From Myxococcales bacterium (GTDB taxonomy: Bacteria > Myxococcota_A > UBA9042 > PHBI01 > JAAZYN01): a stretch of DNA of 5,826 nucleotides. Where the stretch lies: positions 1 to 5,826 of the forward strand of contig JAAZYN010000271.1 in NCBI GenBank assembly GCA_014239625.1. Direction: 5' to 3'. Of the stretch, positions 1-5,826 are shown in pieces. The notes beneath the pieces are model-generated. The model worked only from the letters and a program-made list of their open reading frames with translations. It was not told where the DNA came from and did no database searches. How positions within the stretch are numbered: the stretch's first letter is position 1; each line of letters starts with the position of its first letter. The position numbers and the translations under genes are program-made.

Positions 1-929
1 TCGTAGAGCACTTCATCCTGCCAGGAGAGTCCCTCGGCAGCATCGCCAAACGGTACGGCACCACCATCAAGGCTGTGCGTGCCCGGAACGGTCTCTCCAA
101 GAGAGCCATTCTGCGGGTCGGCCGGAAGCTGCTGGTGCTGACGCGCATGCCAGAGCGCGACAAGCGACGCTTCGTGTACACGATTCAGCCGGGTGACACC
201 TTCTCGAGGATCGCTAAACGCTTCCAGCTCACGGTCAAACAGCTGCGCGCCATGAACCGTCGCAAGAAGCCCAACGCCCTGCGCATCGGCGACCGGTTGA
301 CGGTCTACTCCGAGGGTCCGAAGAAGCGCAGTCAGTCCGCCGGGCGGGTCAGTGACGGTCGGCTCATCAACGGCGAGCAGCTGACCGCGGGTCCGGGCTA
401 TTATCGACGCACGCCGTCGAGATCCTGGGGGACCAACTTCACCATCTCGGAGCTGCTCCGCGCGATCGCACACGTGCGGCAGCGTCATCCTGGCGCCCAT
501 GACCTGGCGATCGAACATATCTCGGCAAAGAACGGTGGCCCTCTCAAGCCGCACAAGTCGCACCAGTCCGGCCGCGACGTCGACATGGGCGTCTTCTTTC
601 ACGATCAGCCGCGGACAGGTCCCAAGCGCCTCATCAGCTGCATCACCAAGCCGGTGGACATGACGAAGACGTGGACGCTGCTGCGCGCGCTGGTGAGCGA
701 CAGCGAGCGACAGTCATCGGTGGCCTACATCTTTTGGGATTACGCCTGTCAGAAGAACATGTACGAGTGGGCCCGCGCGCGACGGAAGCCGAGACATCTG
801 CTCAAGCGGATGTTTCAGTATCCGCGCGGAAGGCGCGCGATGACCGGAGTGGTCCGCCACGTCAAGGGGCACGCGAGCCACCTTCACGTGCGCTTCAAGT
901 GCCCGCCGGGCGACAAATTCTGTATCTGA
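1..929 (+). CDS. LysM-domain penicillin-insensitive murein endopeptidase (MepA-like, peptidase M74), 5' partial
   Basis: The frame is open from the window's first base (first whole codon at base 3) to TGA at 927-929, so the start is upstream; the in-frame GTG at 75 is not the start because it falls inside a LysM domain. Bases 9-140 encode one LysM domain (PGESLGSIAKRYG, then a GRKL turn) and 171-308 a second (QPGDTFSRIAKRF, IGDRLTVY). The catalytic M74 domain follows. It has the zinc-site signature SHQSGRDVD, with the ligand His at 561-563 and the ligand Asp (second D of DVD) at 582-584, and the final H-L-H at 879-887, matching the HxxxxxxD and HxH pattern of E. coli MepA. M74 enzymes cleave peptide cross-links in murein, and LysM binds its glycan, so an envelope location is expected; the signal peptide would lie outside the window. 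The enzyme looks intact at its C terminus. Family assignment is firm; substrate preference is not known. Confidence 0.92.
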   Translation, partial: VEHFILPGESLGSIAKRYGTTIKAVRARNGLSKRAILRVGRKLLVLTRMPERDKRRFVYTIQPGDTFSRIAKRFQLTVKQLRAMNRRKKPNALRIGDRLTVYSEGPKKRSQSAGRVSDGRLINGEQLTAGPGYYRRTPSRSWGTNFTISELLRAIAHVRQRHPGAHDLAIEHISAKNGGPLKPHKSHQSGRDVDMGVFFHDQPRTGPKRLISCITKPVDMTKTWTLLRALVSDSERQSSVAYIFWDYACQKNMYEWARARRKPRHLLKRMFQYPRGRRAMTGVVRHVKGHASHLHVRFKCPPGDKFCI

Positions 930-932
930 GAG
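928..932 (+). promoter_or_regulatory. Candidate Shine-Dalgarno for the TPR gene, overlapping the upstream stop codon
   Basis: GAGAG sits 7 nt before the TTG at 940 and overlaps the TGA of the endopeptidase gene, an arrangement consistent with translational coupling. It favours TTG 940 over the in-frame ATG at 958, which has no purine-rich stretch at a good distance. The match is short, so the choice of start stays open. Confidence 0.35.
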
Positions 933-939
933 CACGGGC

Positions 940-3900
940 TTGAGCGCTCTCCTCCCGATGCCACACCGAGTGGCGCTGTTGTGCCCGGGCCTCGTGCTCG
1001 ACGAGAAGGATCGGCGACTCGTCGTCGCCTGCGCCTTGCTCCAGCACACCCTCGCCTTCGAGCTGCTCCTTGAGCACGGGGTAGTGGCCATAGCCACCCC
1101 ACGGCTGGGGCTCTACCAGGATTCAGACGGGAGGTCCCCGTTGGTCCCTGGTCACCCTGAGCGAGCTCTGCGGCAGACGGAGTTGTTCGAGGTCCAGCGG
1201 TTCCACGAGCTGCTTACGTTCACCTTGGATCTCCGTCCAAAGATCGGAGGGTCGCGGGGTTCCCTGAGAGGTCTTCGCCATGACGGCGAGACGCTTGAGC
1301 TCGAGGCCCCCGCTGGGATCCCCTTGTCGGTGGTTGTCGAGGGGTGCCTGTTGCGTTGGCTGAGAGGGCGGCGCTTTCCGCTCCCGAGCGGCGCGTTGCC
1401 CCCCTTCGATGTTCGTGAGTTTTTGCTGGCGGCGCGGCACATCCGTACGCGCCTCAACGGATATGACGGGACCGCTGCTGGTGCCTCCAGGGCGCTGGAG
1501 GACGCCCCACGCGTGCTCGCCACCACCGTCCGACGGGCGCTCATGCTGGCCTGGAACACTCCGCGACCCGCTCTGATCCTCGCGGATGCGCCCGATGACC
1601 TCTGGGCGCAGCGGGAGATGGCCCTCCTCGGCGTTCGCAAGCGGACCATATCGCGGGTTCAGCTGCGCGGCTTCGTGGAGCGCGCGCCGCAGTGGGGCCA
1701 CGCGCGCTTGTCCTTGTTCGGCTCGGGCCTGCCCAGGGACGAACAGCTGCGGCATCAGTCCGTGGCGGCGACCGTCTTACCGACCAACCCCGTCGCGCTG
1801 ACCAACTACGCGGTGAGTCTCCTGGGCCTCGGGCGGGCCGACGAGGCGTATCGCTTCGCGGATCGGGCCACGCGTTTGGACGCTGGGTCGCTGGCGGCTC
1901 AGCTGGCAGCCCTCAACACGCTGCGGGTCATCGGGCGGCCGGGTCAGGCCTACCAGCAGGCTCAAGCCCGCCTCGAGAGCCTCGAAGGGCTCGTGGCTGC
2001 AGGCCGCCTGGCTTCTGATGCGCCCAAGCTGGCCATGGCGCGCCTACTCAAGTCCCTCATCGCCATGGATGGTGGCCGCCGCGATGAGGCTATCCGTATC
2101 CGGCGTGAAGCCCTCGAGAAGAGCGGCACCCTCGTTGATTGGGACCGTCAGGCCGAGCTCTTGGAGGCGTGGCAGATCGATCCGGATGTGATCGCGAGAG
2201 CCTACGCCCGGGCCTCGCATCACCGTGGTATGCCGGCCTCGGTCGTAGAAGGGTTTCGCCGCGCCGTGCCCGAGCGTGGGACCGATCTGGCCAAGCTGGT
2301 CAGCGCGCTGCTAGACCTCGGTGACGATCGGCTGGCGTTCTTCGTCTATGCTCAGCATCGGACACAGCGCCTGGGTCGTCACGCCGAGGCGCGCCTGGCT
2401 GGGGCCCACGTGTTGCTGACTCTGGGGGAGCTGGAGGCGGGTCTGGAGCAGATCCAGATCGTCCAGCTGAGGCTCCCACAAGCGATGCAGGAGACGCGGG
2501 TTGAGCGGCTGCTACGTTTGGCCGCGGCGCGGCCGCCCGGAGATTGGGTCAGCGCGATCGTCAAGCGCACGCGCCAGGGAGCGCATCGTCTCGCTTGGAT
2601 GGCAGCCCGGGACGCTGCGGACTTCGTACCGGGCCTGGGCGCTGATAAAGTGGTCCTGGCGTCGCTGGGTCTGACCCATCGATCGGCGCCGCCCCGTTAC
2701 GATCCTCGCTGGCTCATCCCCCTGAGACAAGCGATGGCCGGTCCGGAGGTGGCTGATGCCTCGGAGCTCGAGGAGCTCATGGCCGGCGCCGCCAGAGAGC
2801 CGGACCCGCTGTGGGCTTCCGATGATCTGGTCAACCGATGGCTCGGAGTGTGCGGCCCGCCGAGATCCGACCGGGTGTCGGCCTGGGTTTACGTGCTGGC
2901 CGCCTCGCTGACACGCTACTTTGCGGCTTCGACGGCGATCGCGACGCCGTTGACCGGGGCGTATCGACAGATAGCAACGGCTGCGCTGACCGGCTTGCAT
3001 CGCCTCGCTCAAGACGTCCCGCGGGTCTTGTACAAGCCACTTCTGCGAGGGCTCGCGACAGCTCGCGCAGAGGCGCGAGTCGACGCGCGGCTGTGGGATA
3101 GCTGGATGCTCAGGGTAGAGCGCGCTCTGGATTTGAACTCTCGCGTCGGGCACATCGCGCGCGTCAGCGGTGGAGTGGCGCTCTTGGAGTCCACTCTGCG
3201 AAACGACCTGCAGGTCAGCTTTGAGCTACGGCTGGCGGATTCCTATGCCCAACAGCAGTCTCTCCAGGACGCCGCCTGCGAGCTATACGAGCGATGCTTC
3301 AGAGCGATCGGCGCGCCGGTGGCGACTCCACTGGCGGAAGTGTCGGCGGCCGTGAAACCCCTGACCGTTGCCCTCGATACGTTGTGGACGGTGACCGTCG
3401 CCTCTCCTGGAGTGGCCGCTCCACGCTTGGCGCTCGCCGACGTTTTGTTCCGGTCGGGGGAGGGGCAGTGCGGGGTAGAGGTGCTGTCGCAGGCGGCAAG
3501 GCTGCTCCCCGACGCCGACCGTCAGAGAGTCCTCGGCAAGTATCGGGGGGTCTTCGAAGGCGCGGTCGATGTGCCCTTCGAGCCAGCCAATGCCCGGGCG
3601 GCGGGGATGGCGATGCTGAGTGAAGGGCGCGCGGAGAGAGCGCTGGCCTGCCTCCAATGGGCTGCCGCAAACGCGCCGGGTGATTCGGCGGTGCAAGCTG
3701 CGGTAGGGCAGGCGCGGTCAACGCTGGGGCAGGTCGTGGAGGCTACCGACGCGTTCTCCAAGGTGGACGTCGTGGAGGGGCCGCGCCTGGCGGCTCAGGC
3801 TCTTCTGGAAGCGGGCCACAGCGCCGCAGCTCGGGCCGCGTTTCAGGTGGCGTCCCTGGGCTACCGCACTGGTGACGAGTGGCTCGGGAGCGCGCGCGGG

Positions 3901-4584
3901 CTCTTCGCCCTGGGGTCGTTCAAGGAGGCCATCGAGGCCTTCGAGATCGCGGAGGCGATGGGCGCTGAACCCTCCAGCGGAGATCTCTGGCAGCTCGCGA
4001 TCAGCTGGGGGCGCCTCGGGGACATCGACGAGAGTGAGATCACCGCACGGCAGCTCATCGCTATGGCCGCAGGTGATCGCACCGCCGGTGTGGCGGGGTG
4101 GACGCTGATGGCCAAGATCGAGCTCACGCGCGGGAGCAGTGGCAGCGCGCAGAGAGCACTCGAGAAGGCACTGGAGCTGGATCCAGACACCCTCGTCGAG
4201 CTGGAGGGGTTGGAGCCGATCGACGGCCCGGCATGTGGCGACACCGACGCGACTAGGGCGTTCGAGGCGATCAGACGGGCGGAGTTTTCCGCCGTGCCGA
4301 CCTCCGCACACGGTGGCGACTGGCGTCTCGCCCGCGCTCAGCTCACCGCGGCGAGCTACCTGGCGGGTGGCCGACTCGCGTCCGATGACCCGTTGGCTAC
4401 GAGGGTCCTCTTGGACAGCCGAGGATCGAGGGACGTGGACGCCCTGCTCTGTCGAATCAGAGTGCTCGAGCAGCGCGAATCCAGTACCTACGGCGTTGAC
4501 CCCCCGATGCCACCTCCAGAGGTCGCCTCGGTCAAGGAGTTCGCCGCTCGCTGGAAGGCCGCTTCGAACGCACGCGACGAATAG
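940..4584 (+). CDS. Large TPR-repeat protein with unassigned N-terminal domain
   Basis: This is a 1214-residue protein if it starts at TTG 940; ATG 958 would remove six residues and give the N terminus MPHRVALLCPG. There is no signal peptide or clear membrane segment, so it is probably cytoplasmic. Residues about 7-270 form a mixed alpha/beta region that I do not recognise securely; its strand-helix order faintly recalls the TolB-N/FlgO-type domain that precedes TPRs in other bacterial proteins. TPR-like helix pairs begin near residue 281 (PTNPVALTNYAVSLLGLGRADEAYRFADRA). They are clearer at about 827-867, 886-1012 and 1013-1086, ending in a typical TPR helix and turn (SAQRALEKALELDPDT). The region between about 350 and 820 is helical, Ala/Leu/Arg-rich and probably holds degenerate repeats. 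TPRs act as protein-binding scaffolds; the partner is unknown. The gene starts about 10 nt after the murein endopeptidase gene, so they are probably co-transcribed. No catalytic motif was seen. Confidence 0.85.
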   Translation: MSALLPMPHRVALLCPGLVLDEKDRRLVVACALLQHTLAFELLLEHGVVAIATPRLGLYQDSDGRSPLVPGHPERALRQTELFEVQRFHELLTFTLDLRPKIGGSRGSLRGLRHDGETLELEAPAGIPLSVVVEGCLLRWLRGRRFPLPSGALPPFDVREFLLAARHIRTRLNGYDGTAAGASRALEDAPRVLATTVRRALMLAWNTPRPALILADAPDDLWAQREMALLGVRKRTISRVQLRGFVERAPQWGHARLSLFGSGLPRDEQLRHQSVAATVLPTNPVALTNYAVSLLGLGRADEAYRFADRATRLDAGSLAAQLAALNTLRVIGRPGQAYQQAQARLESLEGLVAAGRLASDAPKLAMARLLKSLIAMDGGRRDEAIRIRREALEKSGTLVDWDRQAELLEAWQIDPDVIARAYARASHHRGMPASVVEGFRRAVPERGTDLAKLVSALLDLGDDRLAFFVYAQHRTQRLGRHAEARLAGAHVLLTLGELEAGLEQIQIVQLRLPQAMQETRVERLLRLAAARPPGDWVSAIVKRTRQGAHRLAWMAARDAADFVPGLGADKVVLASLGLTHRSAPPRYDPRWLIPLRQAMAGPEVADASELEELMAGAAREPDPLWASDDLVNRWLGVCGPPRSDRVSAWVYVLAASLTRYFAASTAIATPLTGAYRQIATAALTGLHRLAQDVPRVLYKPLLRGLATARAEARVDARLWDSWMLRVERALDLNSRVGHIARVSGGVALLESTLRNDLQVSFELRLADSYAQQQSLQDAACELYERCFRAIGAPVATPLAEVSAAVKPLTVALDTLWTVTVASPGVAAPRLALADVLFRSGEGQCGVEVLSQAARLLPDADRQRVLGKYRGVFEGAVDVPFEPANARAAGMAMLSEGRAERALACLQWAAANAPGDSAVQAAVGQARSTLGQVVEATDAFSKVDVVEGPRLAAQALLEAGHSAAARAAFQVASLGYRTGDEWLGSARGLFALGSFKEAIEAFEIAEAMGAEPSSGDLWQLAISWGRLGDIDESEITARQLIAMAAGDRTAGVAGWTLMAKIELTRGSSGSAQRALEKALELDPDTLVELEGLEPIDGPACGDTDATRAFEAIRRAEFSAVPTSAHGGDWRLARAQLTAASYLAGGRLASDDPLATRVLLDSRGSRDVDALLCRIRVLEQRESSTYGVDPPMPPPEVASVKEFAARWKAASNARDE

Positions 4585-4604
4585 TCGAGGGGCGCTGAAC
4601 CTGC

Positions 4605-4633
4605 ATCGCGATCCTGTACAGCAGGACCGAGAT
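4605..4633 (+). other. Imperfect inverted repeat downstream of the TPR gene
   Basis: TCCTG (4612-4616) pairs with CAGGA (4622-4626) around the 5-nt loop TACAG. The stem extends outward through CG/CG and ATC/GAT with two mismatches, about 10 pairs in all. It begins 20 nt after the TPR stop codon. No T-run follows, so a Rho-independent terminator is not supported; it could be a transcript-end stabiliser or chance. A second small perfect hairpin, CCTCG (4634-4638) with CGAGG (4645-4649), follows directly. Confidence 0.3.
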
Positions 4634-4640
4634 CCTCGCT

Positions 4641-4742
4641 ATGACGAGGGCGCCGGCGGACGTGGACGCGCTCTTTTTCGTCCCGCGGTCAGAGGCGCTC
4701 GCATCTCTGCACGGCGCGGAGTCCCCCATTGTAAAGGGCTGA
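4641..4742 (+). CDS. Possible small ORF of 33 codons (or gene remnant)
   Basis: ATG 4641 to TGA 4740-4742 reads MTRAPADVDALFFVPRSEAL and on to ESPIVKG. By hand count, G/C at codon positions 1, 2 and 3 is about 70, 52 and 82 percent, the order expected of a real gene in a GC-rich genome. The same bias continues upstream in frame to the preceding stop at 4596-4598 (13 of 14 third positions are G/C), though no standard start lies there, and it falls to about 62 percent after the TGA. The opposite-strand ORF over 4532-4765 shares these third positions, but its position-1 and position-2 values are in the wrong order and it is Ser/Arg-rich. The ribosome site is weak (GAG at 4629-4631). I do not recognise the peptide. 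It could be a small protein, the end of a decayed gene, or chance. Confidence 0.25.
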   Translation: MTRAPADVDALFFVPRSEALASLHGAESPIVKG

Positions 4743-4773
4743 GCGCGATTCCGATTGGAACCCATGGCCTCGG

Positions 4774-4789
4774 AGGTGTCGTTTTTGCG
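4774..4789 (+). promoter_or_regulatory. Candidate sigma-54-type (-24/-12) promoter
   Basis: GG at 4775-4776 and GC at 4787-4788 are separated by exactly 10 nt, with TTGC at the -12 element preceded by a T-rich spacer (GTTTTTGC). This is the spacing of sigma-54 promoters (TGGCAC-N5-TTGC). The -24 element reads AGGTGT, so only its GG core fits well. It would start transcription near 4800, leaving a leader of about 85 nt before the gene at 4884. No activator site was identified, and a single motif of this quality can occur by chance. Confidence 0.25.
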
Positions 4790-4874
4790 GTTTCATCCAG
4801 GTGGCTGAGCTCTGTGCCCAAATCGTCGTGCGCAGCTATGGTAGCGTTGAGGCAACCAACCCACCCGCCAGAAC

Positions 4875-4878
4875 AGGG
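4875..4878 (+). promoter_or_regulatory. Shine-Dalgarno for the 131-residue protein
   Basis: AGGG lies 5 nt before ATG 4884. In-frame stops at 4842 and 4848 with no start codon between 4851 and 4883 make this the only reasonable start for the full gene. Confidence 0.55.
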
Positions 4879-4883
4879 TATCC

Positions 4884-5279
4884 ATGAAGAAATCGGCCAT
4901 CCTCCAAATCGATGGGGTCTTCCTCGCCGTGAAATGCACGATCTGTGGCACCGTCTATGGCGCTGAAAGTGATGAATATATTGCGTTCTATGGCAGCCTG
5001 CACGTTGGGCTCGAGGACGTGATCGTCAACGTCGACGCCCCCAAGCGTCCCGCCAAGAAGTCGTTGACCGCCGTGTGTCGGGAGCCTCAATGCCTCGGCA
5101 CCGTGGTGCGTCACATGATCGGCGCCACCGGCGAGCACGGCGACGCCCTCTGGTCTCAGGTCTTGAGGACGTGGGCCGACGACGCGGGGGCTGATGTGGT
5201 CGAGCTGAATCCGGCGAGCACCGGCGCGATCAAGCCCAAGCAGAAGCTCAAAGCGAAGGCGGGTCACAAGAGCCGCTGA
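4884..5279 (+). CDS. Hypothetical protein with CxxC/CxxxxC cysteine pairs and basic tail
   Basis: This is a 131-residue soluble protein with no signal peptide or membrane segment; I do not recognise the family. Cys18 and Cys21 (KCTICG) and Cys65 and Cys70 (CREPQC) are its only four cysteines and could form a single zinc-ribbon-like site across a 43-residue insert; His40 and His77 are other possible ligands. The segment between contains acidic and hydrophobic residues (GAESDEYIAFYGSLHVGLEDVIVNVD). The C terminus (about 117-131, KPKQKLKAKAGHKSR) is strongly basic and probably disordered, which would suit nucleic-acid or ribosome contact, but that is inference. The start is well placed behind AGGG. 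Codon use is GC3-rich along most of the gene, with a short AT-richer patch around 4955-4995. An opposite-strand ORF over 4836-5294 has weaker third-position bias, which supports this strand. It stands alone between two gaps, so it is probably monocistronic. Confidence 0.78.
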   Translation: MKKSAILQIDGVFLAVKCTICGTVYGAESDEYIAFYGSLHVGLEDVIVNVDAPKRPAKKSLTAVCREPQCLGTVVRHMIGATGEHGDALWSQVLRTWADDAGADVVELNPASTGAIKPKQKLKAKAGHKSR

Positions 5280-5563
5280 CCGTTCCTCGGGCAATCCCGC
5301 GGGGCTTGCCTTATGGCTGCGGGGCCATTAGAGCTGTGCTGCGTGGAAAGTTTCGACGCCTATTTCGGGGCTTTCTTGTCCCAGCGCCGCGTTGCTCCGA
5401 CTTGAATTGACCCCTGCCAGTTCTGCGTCGAGGCGCCTTGCCCCCAGCCAAGACGCTCCCGGATGACGAACGGAACCTCCCACGCAGGACACTAGGCACT
5501 TCGGGCCGCTCACTGGAAGGGGCGGCGTCGCCGTCGCCGTGAACCCAGATATCGGATGTAGCC
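5280..5563. other. Intergenic region without a supported gene
   Basis: Apart from the hairpins at its left end I see no gene here. The frame of the preceding gene stays open beyond its TGA for 41 codons to another TGA at 5403-5405, and includes an ATG at 5313, but third-position bias from that ATG is only about 67 percent G/C. A GGCGGCG/CGTCGCC near-palindrome lies at 5521-5538, upstream of the TTG start of the next gene. No convincing -35/-10 pair was found, although the promoter of the next gene should be here. Confidence 0.5.
5290..5310 (+). terminator. Possible weak terminator hairpin
   Basis: GGCAA (5290-5294) pairs with TTGCC (5306-5310) and CCC (5296-5298) with GGG (5302-5304), giving eight pairs with one T-C mismatch and a 3-nt GCG loop. 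It starts 11 nt after the stop codon of the preceding gene, the expected place. Only TTAT follows instead of a proper T-run, so termination efficiency may be low. A second hairpin, ATGGC (5313-5317) with GCCAT (5324-5328), lies immediately after it. Confidence 0.4.
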
Positions 5564-5826
5564 TTGGCCAAAACCGTAGATGTGACGGTAGCGCACCGCC
5601 TGACCTTGGAGGACGCCAAAGAGCGTATCCAGGCGCTGGGAGATTATTACGCCAGCAAGTATGGGGCGACCGTCAGCTGGCAAGATGACGGGGCGCGGGT
5701 GTTGGGCGCGTGGATGCTGGTGAAGCTCGACGTTTCGGTGGCGGTGTCGCCCTCAACGGTGCGTTTGGTAGCGCCCGATCCCGGACGGTTGCTGAGAAAG
5801 CGCATGTTGGGCTACGTGCGTCGTAA
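5564..5826 (+). CDS. Polyhydroxyalkanoic acid system (PHA_gran_rgn-like) family protein, 3' partial
   Basis: The frame opens after a TGA at 5540-5542 and runs to the window end without a stop, giving 87 whole codons. The only early start is TTG 5564, with a weak GGA at 5554-5556. The protein reads from AKTVDVTVAHRLTLEDAKER through KYGATVSW to GRLLRKRMLGYVRR. This follows the pattern I know for the PHA_gran_rgn family (about 90-100 residues): a short strand ending in H-x-L, a helix beginning with an E-x-A-K/R motif, a Y-G turn followed by a strand ending in W, a central beta region, and a basic C-terminal helix. Few residues should be missing at the 3' end. The family is named for occurrence with polyhydroxyalkanoate granule genes, but its biochemical role is poorly defined and no PHA gene is visible here. 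The usual G-x-I/V strand is replaced by GAWMLVKLDV. Assignment is by recalled pattern, not by alignment. Confidence 0.7.
   Translation, partial: MAKTVDVTVAHRLTLEDAKERIQALGDYYASKYGATVSWQDDGARVLGAWMLVKLDVSVAVSPSTVRLVAPDPGRLLRKRMLGYVRR

Noticed and set aside
1123..1755. 210-codon minus-strand ORF inside the TPR gene
   Set aside because: Same reason: antisense shadow of a clearly coding plus-strand frame.
2512..3153. 213-codon minus-strand ORF inside the TPR gene
   Set aside because: Antisense open frame caused by GC-rich codon use in the TPR gene; Arg/Ser/Pro-heavy and without recognisable domains.
3283..4311. Cluster of minus-strand ORFs (up to 197 codons) opposite the TPR gene's C-terminal part
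   Set aside because: They lie opposite well-formed TPR repeats and have low-complexity Arg/Pro/Ala composition.
4674..4678. T5 run in the first gap as a terminator for the TPR gene
   Set aside because: No stable hairpin immediately precedes it; the nearest hairpins end more than 20 nt upstream.
4532..4765. 77-codon minus-strand ORF in the gap after the TPR gene
   Set aside because: It shares the GC-rich third positions with the plus-strand 33-codon ORF, but G/C at its position 2 exceeds position 1, and it is Ser/Arg-rich, both typical of an antisense shadow.
4837..4842. TATGGT as a sigma-70 -10 box for the gene at 4884
   Set aside because: The position 17 nt upstream (GTGCCC) does not resemble a -35 box.
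4139..4966. 275-codon plus-strand ORF overlapping the TPR gene end, the gap and the start of the next gene
   Set aside because: It overlaps two better-supported genes in another frame, is Arg/Ser/Pro-rich in the overlapped part as shadow frames are, and has no matching motif or ribosome site.
4836..5294. 152-codon minus-strand ORF opposite the cysteine-pair protein
   Set aside because: Its third codon positions coincide with first positions of the plus-strand gene and show weaker G/C bias; the plus-strand gene has AGGG and ATG at proper spacing.
5407..5412. TTGACC as a -35 box for the last gene
   Set aside because: No -10-like hexamer is present at 16-18 nt downstream.
5311..5619. 102-codon minus-strand ORF across the second gap and the start of the last gene
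   Set aside because: Arg/Ser/Pro-rich, overlaps the PHA_gran_rgn-like start, and no ribosome site or family resemblance.
1..5826. tRNA/rRNA genes, CRISPR repeats, insertion sequences, integrase or phage genes
   Set aside because: None seen on either strand: no spaced direct repeats, no terminal inverted repeats with transposase, no tRNA-like cloverleaf.

Overview
The window is GC-rich (roughly two thirds G+C by eye) with strong G/C bias at third codon positions in all convincing genes. All genes supported here are on the plus strand. Gene content suggests a Myxococcota/deltaproteobacterial-type chromosome: a LysM-linked M74 murein endopeptidase, a very large soluble TPR protein and a PHA_gran_rgn-type small protein. 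This assignment is inference from gene style and base composition; there is no phylogenetic marker in the window. I see no tRNA, rRNA, CRISPR array, insertion sequence or integrase.

Layout. (1) Bases 1-929 hold the 3' part of a cell-wall hydrolase with two LysM domains followed by a penicillin-insensitive murein endopeptidase (MepA, peptidase M74) domain; its start lies upstream of the window. (2) Starting about 10 nt later, 940-4584 encodes a 1214-residue, mostly alpha-helical protein with TPR-like repeats in the middle and C-terminal parts and an unrecognised N-terminal region of about 270 residues. The tight spacing suggests one transcription unit with the hydrolase. (3) A gap of 299 nt (4585-4883) carries imperfect hairpins, a 33-codon ORF whose base composition looks coding, and a sigma-54-like GG-N10-GC motif. 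(4) 4884-5279 encodes a 131-residue protein with CxxC and CxxxxC pairs (possible metal site) and a lysine-rich tail; function unknown. (5) A gap of 284 nt begins with a hairpin that may be a weak terminator. (6) From 5564, starting at a TTG codon, runs a small protein that resembles the polyhydroxyalkanoic acid system (PHA_gran_rgn) family and is cut by the window end.

The first two genes may work together in peptidoglycan remodelling, but that rests only on adjacency, and the TPR protein shows no export signal. The last two genes look like separately transcribed housekeeping or accessory genes. I did not find a clear multi-gene novel system. The best leads are the unassigned N-terminal domain of the TPR protein, the small putative metal-binding protein, and the small ORF in the first gap.
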